A stretch of 64,000 nucleotides of DNA from CAVUCH01 sp963739995. Its GTDB lineage: Bacteria > Acidobacteriota > Vicinamibacteria > Vicinamibacterales > JAENWD01. The stretch lies in contig CAVUCH010000024.1 of the NCBI GenBank assembly GCA_963739995.1, forward strand, positions 5,839 to 69,838, given 5' to 3'. Below are positions 45,446 through 54,623 of this stretch, piece by piece (within the stretch, counting starts at the first letter, position 1; each line of letters opens with the position of its first letter). Made by a program: the position numbers and the translations under genes. The notes beneath the pieces are model-generated. The model had not been told where the DNA came from, searched no databases, and saw nothing but the letters and a program-made list of their open reading frames with translations.

Positions 45446-46645
45446 ATGTACGACGCCATCATCGTCGGCGCGCGGTGCGCCGGTGCTCCGACAGCAATGC
45501 TTCTTGCCAGTAAGGGCTATCGCGTGTTGCTGGTGGACAAGGCCGCATTTCCAAGCGACACCATTTCCACGCACATCATCTGGCCGCACGGCGCCGAGAT
45601 CATGGCCCGGTGGGGACTACTGGAGAGACTCGCCGCAACCGGCTGTCCGCCGATCGCGCTCGACATGACGTTTGACGTGGGCCCGTTCGCGCTCAAAGGC
45701 GGCGTCACCGACACGAATGGGGGCCGCGGGGGGTTCTGCCCGCGACGAACGATACTGGACAAGATCCTCGTGGATGGGGCCGTGGAGAGCGGCGTCGAGC
45801 TGCGGGAGAGGTTCACGGTGGAACAGCTGGTCTGGGCCGACGATCGAGTCACCGGGATCAAGGGTCGCAGCCACACCGGTGGCAGCGTGGAGGAGCGGGC
45901 ATCAGTCGTGATCGGCGCGGACGGTGCGCATTCGTATGTGGCCAAAGCCGTCCGCGCTCCGGAATACGATGTGAAGCCGCCGCTCGTCACGTTCTACTAC
46001 AGCTACTACAGCGGCTTCGAGGCCGGCGACGTCGAGCAGTACGTCCGCGAGTTCCAGGGTGCCGCCTGCTTTCCGACGAACGATGGCCTTACGCTGATCG
46101 CGGCCGTCTGGCCGAGCAAACGGTTCACGGAGGTACGCGCCGACATCGAGGGGCATGTCAGGAAGGTGCACGAGTCGACACCGAGCGTCGCAGACAGGCT
46201 GCAGCGTGCCAGACGGGAAGAGAAATGGGTTGGCACGGCGGGTGTCGCGAACTATTTCCGGAAGCCGTACGGTCCCGGCTGGGCACTGGTCGGCGACGCC
46301 GGGTACGACAAGGACCCCCTCACCGCACAGGGGATCAGCGACGCGTTCATCGATGCGGAGAATCTGACGGAGGCGCTCGATGCGGGCTTCGACAGGAACC
46401 GGCCGCTGGACGACGCCTTGGGCGAGTATCAATCGCGGCGCGACCAGCGCGCCCGGCCGATGTACGAGTTTACGTGTCAACTGGCCATGCTCGAGCCTCC
46501 GCCACCGCAGATGCGGCAGCTCTTTGCGGCACTGCGCGGCAGCCAGGAAGCCACGAACCAGTTCTTTTCGGCTCTCACCGGCTCGCTTCCGCTGCCGGCG
46601 TTCTTCAATCGGGAGAACATCAGCCGGATCGTGGCTGGCTCGTAA
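45446..46645 (+). CDS. FAD-dependent oxidoreductase (geranylgeranyl reductase-like)
   Basis: 399 residues from the ATG at 45446, with AAGGAG 6 nt upstream. The N-terminal dinucleotide motif reads I-I-V-G-A-R-C-A-G-A-P-T-A near residues 5-17, a common variant in this group. C-P-R-R-T-I-L-D near 96 and the second FAD motif L-V-G-D-A-G-Y-D-K-D-P-L-T-A-Q-G near 285-300 complete the PHBH-fold pattern. Such enzymes hydroxylate or reduce lipophilic or aromatic substrates. The substrate is unknown; I see no neighbouring pathway that decides it. It ends 13 bp before the next gene. Confidence 0.88.
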   Translation: MYDAIIVGARCAGAPTAMLLASKGYRVLLVDKAAFPSDTISTHIIWPHGAEIMARWGLLERLAATGCPPIALDMTFDVGPFALKGGVTDTNGGRGGFCPRRTILDKILVDGAVESGVELRERFTVEQLVWADDRVTGIKGRSHTGGSVEERASVVIGADGAHSYVAKAVRAPEYDVKPPLVTFYYSYYSGFEAGDVEQYVREFQGAACFPTNDGLTLIAAVWPSKRFTEVRADIEGHVRKVHESTPSVADRLQRARREEKWVGTAGVANYFRKPYGPGWALVGDAGYDKDPLTAQGISDAFIDAENLTEALDAGFDRNRPLDDALGEYQSRRDQRARPMYEFTCQLAMLEPPPPQMRQLFAALRGSQEATNQFFSALTGSLPLPAFFNRENISRIVAGS

Positions 46646-46658
46646 CGTAGGGGGGACC

Positions 46659-48128
46659 ATGACCATCCACCCCTCTCTCGATTCGACCCGCCAGCTCCGA
46701 CGCCCCACCGGCGTCGCGCGTCGATGGTTCACGGCTGCAGCCGCGATCCTGGTAGGCACGGGCTCGTTCTCCGTCGCATTGCGCGCGCAATCGTCGAGCC
46801 CGCGCCAGCGGACGACGGACCGCTCGGCAACGGCGGCGGAAGGCCAGAAGACCGCCGTGCCTGCGCCGGCGGCGAAGGCCGCGACGAAGCAGGGGCCGCC
46901 AACGCCCTCGCCCCCCGCGGAGCCGTGGCGTACCTGGGGCGGTCCGCGCGGCAATTTTTCGAGCGGTGCGACCGGGCTGGCCCGTAGCTGGCCAGCCGAA
47001 GGACCGCGTCAGCTGTGGAAGCGACCGCTCGGCGATGGCTATTCGGGCATTTCGGCGGACAACGGCGTGCTGTACACGGCCTACCGACGCGGCTCGAACG
47101 ACGTCGTCGTTGCCATGGAGGAGGGGTCGGGAAAGACGCTCTGGGAGACGGCATACGCGGCGCCTTTCAGCAATGCCGGTGGAAACGAGATCGCGCCCGG
47201 GCCCTACGCCATGCCCCAGGTGATCGGCAACCGCATTGTCATGGCCAGCGGCACGGGAATCCTGCTCTCGCTCGACAAGCGAACAGGCAAAATCGTCTGG
47301 CAGCACGATCTCTATGGTGAGTTCGGTGGCACCCGGCTCGGGTTCGGCTACTCGTGCCACGCGTTGCCTTACAAGGACACTTTGATCGTCCTGGTCGGCG
47401 GACATGCCGGCCTCATCTCACGGCTCACCGGCGGATCCGGCAGTGCCGCGATCGCGGTCAAGCAGAGCGACGGAGCCGTGGTGTGGCAGAACCTCTCATT
47501 CGAGAATGCCCACTCGTCGCCCATCCTGATCACGGTGGACGGCCAGCCACAGGTCGTGGCGCTGTTGGCGCAAGAGGTGGTCGGGTTCAGCCCGGACAAC
47601 GGCGCGGAGCTCTGGCGGCATTCCCACCCGACACCGCACGGGCTTGCGATCAGCACGCCTGTGTGGGGACCCGACAACATCCTCTTCGTCTCTTCCGCCT
47701 ACGGCGGCGGCAGCCGCGCCCTCCAGCTGCGGCAGACCGGCGGCAAGACGAGCGTGCGCGAGCTCTGGACCAATGCCAGGTTACAGCTTCATTTCGGCAC
47801 TGCCATCCGCATCGGCGATTACGTCTATTTCTCGGACGCTTACAACGGGCCGTCGCTCGTGACGGCAGTGAACGTGAAGTCGGGCCAGACCGCATGGCAG
47901 AAGCGCGGCTTCGCGAAGGCGCAGCTGCTGCTGGCGGACGGCAAGCTGATTCTGCTCGACGAGGACGGCACGCTCGCCCTCGCCACGGCGACGCCCCAGA
48001 ACTTCGAAGTGCACTCCCGGGTGTCACTCCTGAACAAGACGGCGTGGACGCCGCTGACGATGGCCGGCACGCGGCTCTACGTCCGCGACCGCACGTCGCT
48101 CGTCGCGCTCGACCTCGCCGCGCCGTAA
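46659..48128 (+). CDS. Exported PQQ-repeat beta-propeller protein (BamB-like fold)
   Basis: 489 residues from the ATG at 46659, with a GGGGG stretch 4 nt upstream. A signal-type N-terminus (R-R-W-F-T-A-A-A-A-I-L-V-G-T-G) is followed by a Pro/Ala linker to about residue 85. An eight-bladed propeller of PQQ-like repeats then runs to the end, with blades such as A-M-E-E-G-S-G-K-T-L-W-E, S-L-D-K-R-T-G-K-I-V-W-Q-H and N-V-K-S-G-Q-T-A-W-Q-K. These folds serve in outer-membrane assembly or as alcohol dehydrogenases. No catalytic PQQ residues were recognised, so a binding role is likelier. Confidence 0.85.
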   Translation: MTIHPSLDSTRQLRRPTGVARRWFTAAAAILVGTGSFSVALRAQSSSPRQRTTDRSATAAEGQKTAVPAPAAKAATKQGPPTPSPPAEPWRTWGGPRGNFSSGATGLARSWPAEGPRQLWKRPLGDGYSGISADNGVLYTAYRRGSNDVVVAMEEGSGKTLWETAYAAPFSNAGGNEIAPGPYAMPQVIGNRIVMASGTGILLSLDKRTGKIVWQHDLYGEFGGTRLGFGYSCHALPYKDTLIVLVGGHAGLISRLTGGSGSAAIAVKQSDGAVVWQNLSFENAHSSPILITVDGQPQVVALLAQEVVGFSPDNGAELWRHSHPTPHGLAISTPVWGPDNILFVSSAYGGGSRALQLRQTGGKTSVRELWTNARLQLHFGTAIRIGDYVYFSDAYNGPSLVTAVNVKSGQTAWQKRGFAKAQLLLADGKLILLDEDGTLALATATPQNFEVHSRVSLLNKTAWTPLTMAGTRLYVRDRTSLVALDLAAP

Positions 48129-48344
48129 GGTGACCCTGTCTACTCTCTTGCTTCTAGCGGCTCACGCTGTTGCCGGCGGGCCCTCGGCGCGACTGCCATC
48201 TTGGCTTCAAGACGTCACATACGCCGCTGCGCGGTCCCGGCATGTCACCCGCCATCGCCGCCAGCACACCTGTATCGATGTCTCAGACGAAGAGCGATTC
48301 GGTCGCGACAATCGCGCCGGCAATCTCTCAAAGAAGCCACCTGC

Positions 48345-48767
48345 TCACTTCACGCCGTTCTGTGGCTTCAACGCGCTGATCATCCAGGACGTCCCGAACT
48401 TGTCCCTGAGCTGCCCAAAACGGGTCGCGAAGAACGTTTCCTCCATGGGCATGAAGATCTGCCCGCCGTCGCAGAGCAGCGCCCAGATGCGCTCGGCCTC
48501 AACTGCGCTGTGAACGGTGAGCGACAGATACACGCTGCGCATCGGCTGAAAGCGATCGGGCGGTACGTCGGATCCCATGAGCTGTGTCTCTCCCAGGTCC
48601 ATGAGCGCGTATTGGATGGATTTCTCCCAACCAGGCCACGTGATGGGCTGGTCGGGCTGCTCGGCTCGTCGCATGAGCATGGTGATCCTTCCGCCGAGAT
48701 GCCGTTCATAGAAGCGAAACGCCTCTTCGCAGTTGCCACCGAAGTTCAAGAAAGTGTTCAGCACCAT
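48345..48767 (-). CDS. VOC (PhnB-like) protein
   Basis: 140 residues from the ATG at 48767, although the frame stays open far upstream. It opens N-T-F-L-N-F-G-G-N-C-E-E-A-F-R-F-Y-E and has L-G-G-R-I-T-M-L-M, M-G-S-D-V-P-P-D-R-F and D-K-F-G-T-S-W-M-I. This is the same group as the frameshifted gene at 31228, to which it is clearly homologous along its length. Activity is not settled for the group. It follows the DUF899 gene on the same strand by 86 bp, a pairing that suggests a shared stress or detoxification role. Confidence 0.88.
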   Translation of the reverse strand: MVLNTFLNFGGNCEEAFRFYERHLGGRITMLMRRAEQPDQPITWPGWEKSIQYALMDLGETQLMGSDVPPDRFQPMRSVYLSLTVHSAVEAERIWALLCDGGQIFMPMEETFFATRFGQLRDKFGTSWMISALKPQNGVK

Positions 48768-48853
48768 AGGTTTCCCCCTGAGCCCGCGAAGAACAGCGCT
48801 GAGGCGCCAAGCAACGCTTACTGGGCCGCTCGCTTCAAATCCATGCGCTTCGC

Positions 48854-49627
48854 TCAGCCCTTGTCGTACTCGTCGTGGCGGCGCCACCAGACACCCGTCT
48901 CGTTGCGCCCCTTCGGTGCGCGGTCGAGCCACTGGTACATGCCCCAGAGGCCGTCCAGTCCGCGCGCATACGTCGAATAGGTGTGGTAGACGACGCGGTC
49001 GTCGAGCGCGAACGCGCTCATGCCCGGCCTCTCGCGCGTGTACGTGGCCGCGTCGGTGCCGCTCATGGCCGCGAAGACGACTTCCCCATCCTCGCCACTC
49101 TGGGAACCCTCGTGCGGTTGCCACGCCGCCTCGCGGCGGTAGTTGTATTCGATGGCCCCCTCGCGCTGTTGCTGCTCGGTGAACTGGACGTTGAAGTCGA
49201 CGTTGAAGTCGCCGCCGAACGACGACGCCCACGGAAACGTCCACCCCATCCGGCGCTTGAACGCCTGCAGCTTCGCGAGCGGCGCCCGCGACACCGCCGC
49301 AAGCGTGACGTCGTGGTTGGCCAGGTGGACGACGGAGCCGTTGAACCCGTCCGCAATCGCCGAGCAGGCCGGACACCCGGCGGTGTAGTCGGGCCCGAAC
49401 ATGAAGTGGTAGACGATGAGCTGCGAACGCCCTCGAAAGAGGTCTGCCAGCGAGGCGCTCCCTTCCTCGGTCTCGAATCGATACTCCTTGTCGATCCGAA
49501 CCCATGGCAGCTCCTGCCTCCGCCGCGCCAGCTCGTCGCTGCGTCGCGTGAGATCCTTCTCCGCTTCGAGCAGCTCGAGCCGCGCTGCGAGCCACTCGTT
49601 CCGTGTACCCGTCATGTGCGTCGTCAT
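48854..49627 (-). CDS. DUF899 family thioredoxin-like protein
   Basis: 257 residues from the ATG at 49627; AAGGAG lies 10 nt upstream, and a GTG directly before the ATG is an alternative. The N-terminal helix ends L-P-W-V-R-I-D-K-E-Y, then S-L-A-D-L-F-R-G-R-S-Q-L-I-V-Y-H-F-M-F-G. The motif G-C-P-A-C-S-A-I-A-D-G near residue 85 gives a CxxC pair in the thioredoxin-like site. V-Y-H-T-Y-S-T-Y-A-R-G-L-D and a Trp-rich end are typical. The family has no proven activity; a peroxidase or disulfide role is inferred from the fold. Confidence 0.9.
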   Translation of the reverse strand: MTTHMTGTRNEWLAARLELLEAEKDLTRRSDELARRRQELPWVRIDKEYRFETEEGSASLADLFRGRSQLIVYHFMFGPDYTAGCPACSAIADGFNGSVVHLANHDVTLAAVSRAPLAKLQAFKRRMGWTFPWASSFGGDFNVDFNVQFTEQQQREGAIEYNYRREAAWQPHEGSQSGEDGEVVFAAMSGTDAATYTRERPGMSAFALDDRVVYHTYSTYARGLDGLWGMYQWLDRAPKGRNETGVWWRRHDEYDKG

Positions 49628-50136
49628 CACTCGTCGCTCCTTCAATCGCGTGCTGTCATCCCACGTTCGTTCGACGTCCTGCGCAGCCGCCGATTCACCG
49701 CGTCCATTCGCCGCGCGCCTGGTGGTCGTTCGTCATGAGATAAGTTTAGGCCGCGGACCGCGAAGGATGGGAGTGACAGGTGTGACGGGATTCCAGTGGA
49801 CTGGCTGATCACCGCCGCGGCGCGTGCACCCGCAGCGGGTGATTTGTGCGTGGTCAGGACTCACCCCCGCCTTGCCAGGCGACGAATCGCCAGTCCGCCG
49901 AACAGCACGGTCACGCCGACGAGCACGGCCGCGGAGATGACGGGATTGATGAACGTGAACGCCGACACGCCGGCCGACCCGAGCGCCACTTGGTTCAGAT
50001 GGAACGCCGGCCCCGCGACCGCATACCTGCGCCAGGTACGTGCGCTGAACCCTGATCCCGCAGACGAGCTGTGACCGGGGCTCGATTGACGAACGGGATG
50101 CGCTCGCCTACCATACCTACCTAGCTTGGTAACGTG
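49628..50136. other. Intergenic region before the PadR-ADOP operon
   Basis: It holds the DUF899 promoter region at its left and the PadR promoter and operator at its right. A minus-strand frame ending at 49861 has a short hydrophobic stretch (F-I-N-P-V-I-S-A-A-V-L-V-G-V-T-V-L-F-G-G) and a basic end R-R-L-A-R-R. It lacks a believable start and may be the end of a lost membrane protein. Nothing else was recognised. Confidence 0.4.
50118..50131. promoter_or_regulatory. Probable PadR autoregulatory operator
   Basis: TACCTAGCTTGGTA is a 14-bp near-palindrome (TACC, AGCT centre, GGTA; one pair mismatched) ending 5 nt before the ATG of the PadR gene. Its position over the promoter/start region suits autorepression. 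I recall similar TACC..GGTA sequences before ADOP operons but cannot verify this here. Confidence 0.5.
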
Positions 50137-50469
50137 ATGAGGCCAAAGAACGACATCCTGCAAGGCACCCTGACCCTGCTCGTGTTGCGGAGTGTCGAGG
50201 CGCGGGGACCGCTGCACGGCTACGCGCTGTGCGGCCACATCCAGCGTGTCTCGGCAGAGCTGCTCCGGGTCGAGGAAGGGTCGCTCTATCCCGCCCTGCA
50301 CCGCATGGAGCAGGAGGGCTGGCTCGCGGCGTCGTGGCGCCTCACCGAGAAGGGGCGCCGCGCCAAGTACTACGCCATCACACCGCGTGGACGCACGCAG
50401 CTCGCGGCCGAACGCGAGAGTTGGGAGCGGCTCACGCGCGGCGTCGGCCGCGTGCTGCGGTACAGCTGA
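50137..50469 (+). CDS. PadR-family transcriptional regulator
   Basis: 110 residues from the ATG at 50137 (a GTG directly before it could also serve). The winged-helix domain has K-N-D-I-L-Q-G-T-L-T-L-L-V-L-R near the N-terminus, G-P-L-H-G-Y-A-L near residue 25, and V-E-E-G-S-L-Y-P-A-L-H-R-M-E near 47-60. The wing follows with A-K-Y-Y-A-I-T. PadR proteins usually repress adjacent efflux genes and release DNA on binding a small molecule. The stop is 2 bp before the ADOP permease start, so the two are cotranscribed. Confidence 0.93.
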   Translation: MRPKNDILQGTLTLLVLRSVEARGPLHGYALCGHIQRVSAELLRVEEGSLYPALHRMEQEGWLAASWRLTEKGRRAKYYAITPRGRTQLAAERESWERLTRGVGRVLRYS

Positions 50470-50471
50470 CC

Positions 50472-53183
50472 ATGTCGTGGCGCTCGCGCATCGCGAACGT
50501 GTTCAGGCCGAATCGTCTGGCAATCGATCTCGACGACGAGCTGGCGTTCCATCTCGCCGAGCGGATCGACGAGCTGGTGGCGGCAGGACTGTCGCCAGAG
50601 GATGCGCGGGCCGAGGCGTTGCGCCGGTTCGGCAACTACCCATTGCAGCGTGACAGGACGAGGGACATGGACGTGATCGGTTGGCTCGAGAGATTGCTGT
50701 CGGACCTGCGATATGGCGCGCGTCAGCTGCGCCTGAACCGGGGTTTTGCCACGGTGGCCATCCTGTCGCTGGCGCTCGGCATCGGCGCGAACACGGCCAT
50801 CTTTCAGTTGATCAACGCGCTGAGGCTGCGGAGCCTGCCGGTCGAGCGACCCTGGGAGCTGGCGACCATCGACACGGAGCAGGGATTCTATTCCGCTGGG
50901 TGGTACACCGGGCGGCACACCGCGTTCACCTACGCGCAATTCAAAGAGTTCCAGCGCGAGCAGCGTGCGTTCAGCGGCCTGCTTGCGTTCGGGACGGCCC
51001 GATTCACTCTGAACCGCAGCGGCGAGGCGCAGCACGCGAACGGCCTGTACATCAGCGCGAACTTTCTCGACGTGCTGGGAGTCCGTCCGACGCTCGGCGG
51101 CGGCTTCGGACCCGAAGGCGACGCTCCGGATTGCGGCCGGGCGGGGGCGCTCCTCAGCTACCCGTTCTGGCAGCGTGCCTACGGAGGCGATCCGGCCGCG
51201 GTCGGGCGCGACATCTATCTCGACGGCCGCATGTTCCCAATCGTCGGGGTCACGCCTCCGGCGTTCTTCGGGCTCGAGCCCGGGCGCCAGTTCGACGTGG
51301 CGCTGCCGATCTGCGCCGACGTGCTGCTCTCGACCGACGGCAAGGGACGTCTCGCCCGGCTCGACGCCTGGTGGCTCTCGCTCGTCGGCCGACTGCATCC
51401 GGGATGGTCCCTCGACCGCGCGTCGGCGCACCTCCGCCAGATCTCGCCAGCCGTTTTCCGTCAGACGCTGCCCACCGTGTACCGTCCGCCCGATGCCGGA
51501 AAGTACCTGAAGAACCGCGTCAAGGCGATCGACGCCAGCGCCGGTCTGTCGGCGCTGCGCGAGGAGTACGAGAATCCACTGTGGCTGTTGCTGGCGGTCA
51601 CGGTGCTGGTCCTGTTGATCGCGTGCGCGAATCTCGCAAACCTGCTGCTGGCGCGCGCCAGCGCCCGCCAACGCGAGATGGCGGTTCGCCAGGCGATGGG
51701 CGCGTCGCGGCTCCGCCTCGTCGGGCAGCTCGCGTCCGAGAGTCTGCTGCTTGCGGCACTCGGCGCCGCCTTGGCCCTCGCGATCGCGCAGGCGCTCAGC
51801 CGACTGCTCGTCGCGTTCCTGACGGATCCGGACCAGCCGATCGTGTTGGCGCTGGGCATCGACGGGCACGTGTTCTGGTTCACCACTCTGCTGGCGCTCC
51901 TGACGTGCCTGCTGTTCGGCATTGGCCCCGCGATCAAGGCGGCCAGCCAGGCGCCCGTCACGGCCATGCAGGGAGGCCGCGGGACGACTGGAACCGCGGA
52001 GCGCCATCGGTTCCGCCGCGCGCTGGTCGTGGCGCAGGTCGCGCTCTCTCTCGTCCTGCTGGTCGGCGCCTTGCTCTTCGGTCAGACGCTGCGCAACCTC
52101 CTGCGCATCGATCCCGGCATCGCGCCCGAAGGTGTCCTCGTCGCCGCTGTCGACGCGCGGCTTCCCCGACTGACTCCGGAACATCGCCGTGTCGTGTTCG
52201 ATGGGATGCAGGACCGGATCGCCGCGCAACCGGGTGTGGAGAGCGTGGCGCAAGTGTTCCTCAGCCCGTTCAGCGGGGACGGTTGGAACGACACCGCCCG
52301 CGGCGAGGGCAGCGGCGCCTCCACCGGCGGCAAGCTGTCGTGGTTCAACCGCGTCGGTCCGGGGTACTTCCGAACCCTGAAGACGGCGGTTCTCGCCGGC
52401 CGTGACTTCGGCCGCGGCGACTCGGCCGGCGCGCCCCAGGTGGCCATCGTCAACGAGGAGTTCGCCCGGATCTTCTTCGGCGGGCGGAACCCCGTGGGGC
52501 GCACGTTCCGCGTCGAGGCCGGCGCCGGCAAACCGGAACCGGTGTATCAGATCGTCGGCCTCGTGAAGAACACGAAGTACAACGGGCTTCGCGAAAAGTC
52601 GCGGGCCATCGCCTTCCTGCCGGCGGCCCAGGACGAGGACTACCCGGATGGGCTCACCTTCCTCGTCCGCTCGCACGCGCCACTCAGCACGACGATGGCA
52701 GCCATCAGGCGGGTGATGAACGACCTGCAGAGCGGGATGCTCGTGGAGTTCCGGGTGCTGGAGCTCCAGGTGGCGCGATCGGTTCAGCGCGAGCGGTTGA
52801 TGGCCAGCGTCTCCGGCGCGTTTGGCCTGCTCGCCACGCTGCTGTCCACGCTCGGCCTCTACGGGGTCATGTCGTACATGGTCGCCCGTCGTCGCAACGA
52901 GATTGGCGTTCGTGTCGCCCTGGGTGCGAGCGCACGCGACGTGATCCGCCTCGTGCTCACCGAAGCGGGTCGACTGGTCGTCGTGGGCCTCGTGATCGGG
53001 GCCGCGACAGCCTTCGTTCTCGCGCGCTACGCCGAATCGCTGCTGTTCGGCCTGAAGCCCGGCGACGCGACCACTTTGGGGTTCGCGTGCCTGCTGCTAT
53101 CGACGACGGCGGCCGTGGCGAGCCTGCTGCCGACCCGTCGTGCGCTGAAACTCGATCCAGCAGCCGTTCTCCGGGACGAGTAG
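50472..53183 (+). CDS. ADOP-type MacB-like ABC permease
   Basis: 903 residues from the ATG at 50472. The N-terminal cytoplasmic helix domain (about 1-65; F-H-L-A-E-R-I-D-E-L, E-A-L-R-R-F-G-N) is the ADOP-specific extension. Two MacB/FtsX modules follow. The first has helices at about 95-120, 375-400, 420-450 and 470-500 with a periplasmic domain between. The second starts near 515 (V-V-A-Q-V-A-L-S-L-V-L-L-V-G-A) and ends with helices and L-L-P-T-R-R-A-L-K-L-D-P. The name means acidobacterial duplicated orphan permease, because no ATPase is encoded alongside. It probably exports a compound sensed by PadR. The ATPase at 28781 could be a partner. Confidence 0.93.
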   Translation: MSWRSRIANVFRPNRLAIDLDDELAFHLAERIDELVAAGLSPEDARAEALRRFGNYPLQRDRTRDMDVIGWLERLLSDLRYGARQLRLNRGFATVAILSLALGIGANTAIFQLINALRLRSLPVERPWELATIDTEQGFYSAGWYTGRHTAFTYAQFKEFQREQRAFSGLLAFGTARFTLNRSGEAQHANGLYISANFLDVLGVRPTLGGGFGPEGDAPDCGRAGALLSYPFWQRAYGGDPAAVGRDIYLDGRMFPIVGVTPPAFFGLEPGRQFDVALPICADVLLSTDGKGRLARLDAWWLSLVGRLHPGWSLDRASAHLRQISPAVFRQTLPTVYRPPDAGKYLKNRVKAIDASAGLSALREEYENPLWLLLAVTVLVLLIACANLANLLLARASARQREMAVRQAMGASRLRLVGQLASESLLLAALGAALALAIAQALSRLLVAFLTDPDQPIVLALGIDGHVFWFTTLLALLTCLLFGIGPAIKAASQAPVTAMQGGRGTTGTAERHRFRRALVVAQVALSLVLLVGALLFGQTLRNLLRIDPGIAPEGVLVAAVDARLPRLTPEHRRVVFDGMQDRIAAQPGVESVAQVFLSPFSGDGWNDTARGEGSGASTGGKLSWFNRVGPGYFRTLKTAVLAGRDFGRGDSAGAPQVAIVNEEFARIFFGGRNPVGRTFRVEAGAGKPEPVYQIVGLVKNTKYNGLREKSRAIAFLPAAQDEDYPDGLTFLVRSHAPLSTTMAAIRRVMNDLQSGMLVEFRVLELQVARSVQRERLMASVSGAFGLLATLLSTLGLYGVMSYMVARRRNEIGVRVALGASARDVIRLVLTEAGRLVVVGLVIGAATAFVLARYAESLLFGLKPGDATTLGFACLLLSTTAAVASLLPTRRALKLDPAAVLRDE

Positions 53184-53506
53184 CGACGGCGACCGGCAGC
53201 TGCGCGAGCGCGGGACGCGGTCGGCACGGTCGTCCTGATTCTTCGGGCACGCGTCCATCGTCACCACGGAGCGGACGCTTGGAGCGTTGCGGGTGGCGGC
53301 GGACACGCTGGAATCTCGCGGAAGCTCTTCCGGCGTCGACGCCGAATCAACGACAGAGCTTCACATTTCTTTCACAAACGGCTTGGCGGGCGATAGTGTG
53401 GATCCGCGTGGCGACGCCGCCGGGGGCGGCGCGGATTGCACTCGCGCGTCCGCGCGGCGGGCGTTGAGGCGTTCTCCCCCTGATCGAGCACAAGGAGCAC
53501 ACGAGC
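53184..53506. other. Intergenic region between ADOP and VOC genes
   Basis: 323 bp with no supported frame. AAGGAG at its right end, 9 nt before the next ATG, serves the VOC gene. A less G+C-rich patch around 53355-53395 may contain that gene's promoter (GATAGT near 53391). Confidence 0.45.
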
Positions 53507-53983
53507 ATGAAACCAAAGAACACGATCTGCCTCTGGTTCGACAAGGACGCGCAGGAGGCGGCGCGCTTCTACGCCGCCACCTTTCCGGATAGTGAAGTGA
53601 GCGCTGTTCACAAGGCGCCCGGCGACTACCCGGGCGGCAAGGAGGGCGATGTGCTGACGGTGGAGTTCACCGTTCTGGGCGTTCCCTGTCTCGGTCTCAA
53701 CGGCGGCCCGACGTTCAGGCACAGCGAGGCCTTTTCCTTCCAGATCGCGACGGACAATCAGGAAGAGACGGACCGCTACTGGAACGCGATCGTCGGCAAT
53801 GGCGGCAAGGAAAGTCAGTGCGGTTGGTGCAAGGACCGCTGGGGCCTCTCCTGGCAGATCACCCCGCGGGCGCTGACCGAGGCGCTTGCGGCTGGTGGCG
53901 GTGAGGCAAAGCGTGCCTTCGAGGCGATGATGCCGATGAACAAGATCGACATAGCTACGATCGAGGCCGCGCGGCGGGGCTGA
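53507..53983 (+). CDS. VOC superfamily protein (3-demethylubiquinone 3-methyltransferase-like)
   Basis: 158 residues with a good AAGGAG site. It starts K-P-K-N-T-I-C-L-W-F-D-K-D-A-Q-E-A-A-R-F-Y, then F-P-D-S-E-V, G-V-P-C-L-G-L-N-G-G-P near residue 60, and the C-terminal W-C-K-D-R-W-G-L-S-W-Q-I-T-P-R-A-L. This is the larger PhnB subfamily, distinct from the two shorter VOC proteins at 31228 and 48345. Function unproven; the old methyltransferase label is a misnomer of the databases. Confidence 0.9.
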   Translation: MKPKNTICLWFDKDAQEAARFYAATFPDSEVSAVHKAPGDYPGGKEGDVLTVEFTVLGVPCLGLNGGPTFRHSEAFSFQIATDNQEETDRYWNAIVGNGGKESQCGWCKDRWGLSWQITPRALTEALAAGGGEAKRAFEAMMPMNKIDIATIEAARRG

Positions 53984-54207
53984 CGTGGACCACGACGCGC
54001 TGCGCATCTGAGCGGCCCCGGAATCCCCCCAGCCACCTGCCGCGCGTCTTCGACCGGGTCTAAACCCATGCCTCGCGCAAGTCGTCTGGAGGCAGCGGTC
54101 TGCTCTCCGAAGGACCACGGCGCGGTGTTCGAAGTGGGGCTGCCGAGAGCTGCGCTACGCGCGATGTTGTGGCGTGTCGGCTTGAAGGTTCCGCCCCGAA
54201 CTTGCTC

Positions 54208-54525
54208 TCAAACAGAATAGGGACGGGTGTGTGAGCTGGCTGCAGGCCCCGGAAGCTCACGCACCGCCCGCTCGAGTTCGTCGAGCGTCTTCTCTCGGCT
54301 CGCACGATTGCCGACACTGCGAGCGAGCAGCGCCGCACCTGAGGCGATCATCACAGCGAGCGCCACCTGCGTGACGACCAATCCACTTTCCAACCGCCAG
54401 CCGCGTCCTTCCATTCCTCCTATCCGGGCTGCGCTCAAGACGCTGCGCAAGTCTCCTCGATATAGCGAGACGATGGGCACGAGGATGACGAGCGACGCCG
54501 CGATTACGGCGATGGCCAGCCTCAC
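54208..54525 (-). pseudogene. ADOP-type permease remnant
   Basis: About 105 codons. The middle reads D-L-R-S-V-L-S-A-A-R-I-G-G, then R-L-E-S-G-L-V-V-T-Q-V-A-L-A-V-M-I-A-S-G, then L-L-A-R-S-V-G-N. This is the junction segment of ADOP proteins, matching V-V-A-Q-V-A-L-S-L-V-L-L-V-G-A in the gene at 50472. After G-N the next expected residues are missing, and the frame jumps to E-L-E-R-A-V-R-E-L-P-G, so there is an internal deletion. Both ends are lost. It shows that a second ADOP gene, not recently copied from the first, once stood here. Confidence 0.7.
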
Positions 54526-54623
54526 GGCTTCGCTTACAGATTGTCTCTGGCAGCGGCCTCAGCGATCGCCGCACATCAGAGCACAGGGAGCGGCCCTGCG
54601 AGGCAGCTCCCCGCACCCACGCG

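Noticed and set aside
49861..50075. Hydrophobic minus-strand frame before the PadR gene
   Set aside because: One membrane-like helix and a basic end are visible, but there is no start signal or homology I recognise; kept only as a note on the region.
50370..52676. 768-codon minus-strand open frame opposite the ADOP permease
   Set aside because: Antisense shadow; the composition is non-protein-like and the permease is unmistakable on the plus strand.
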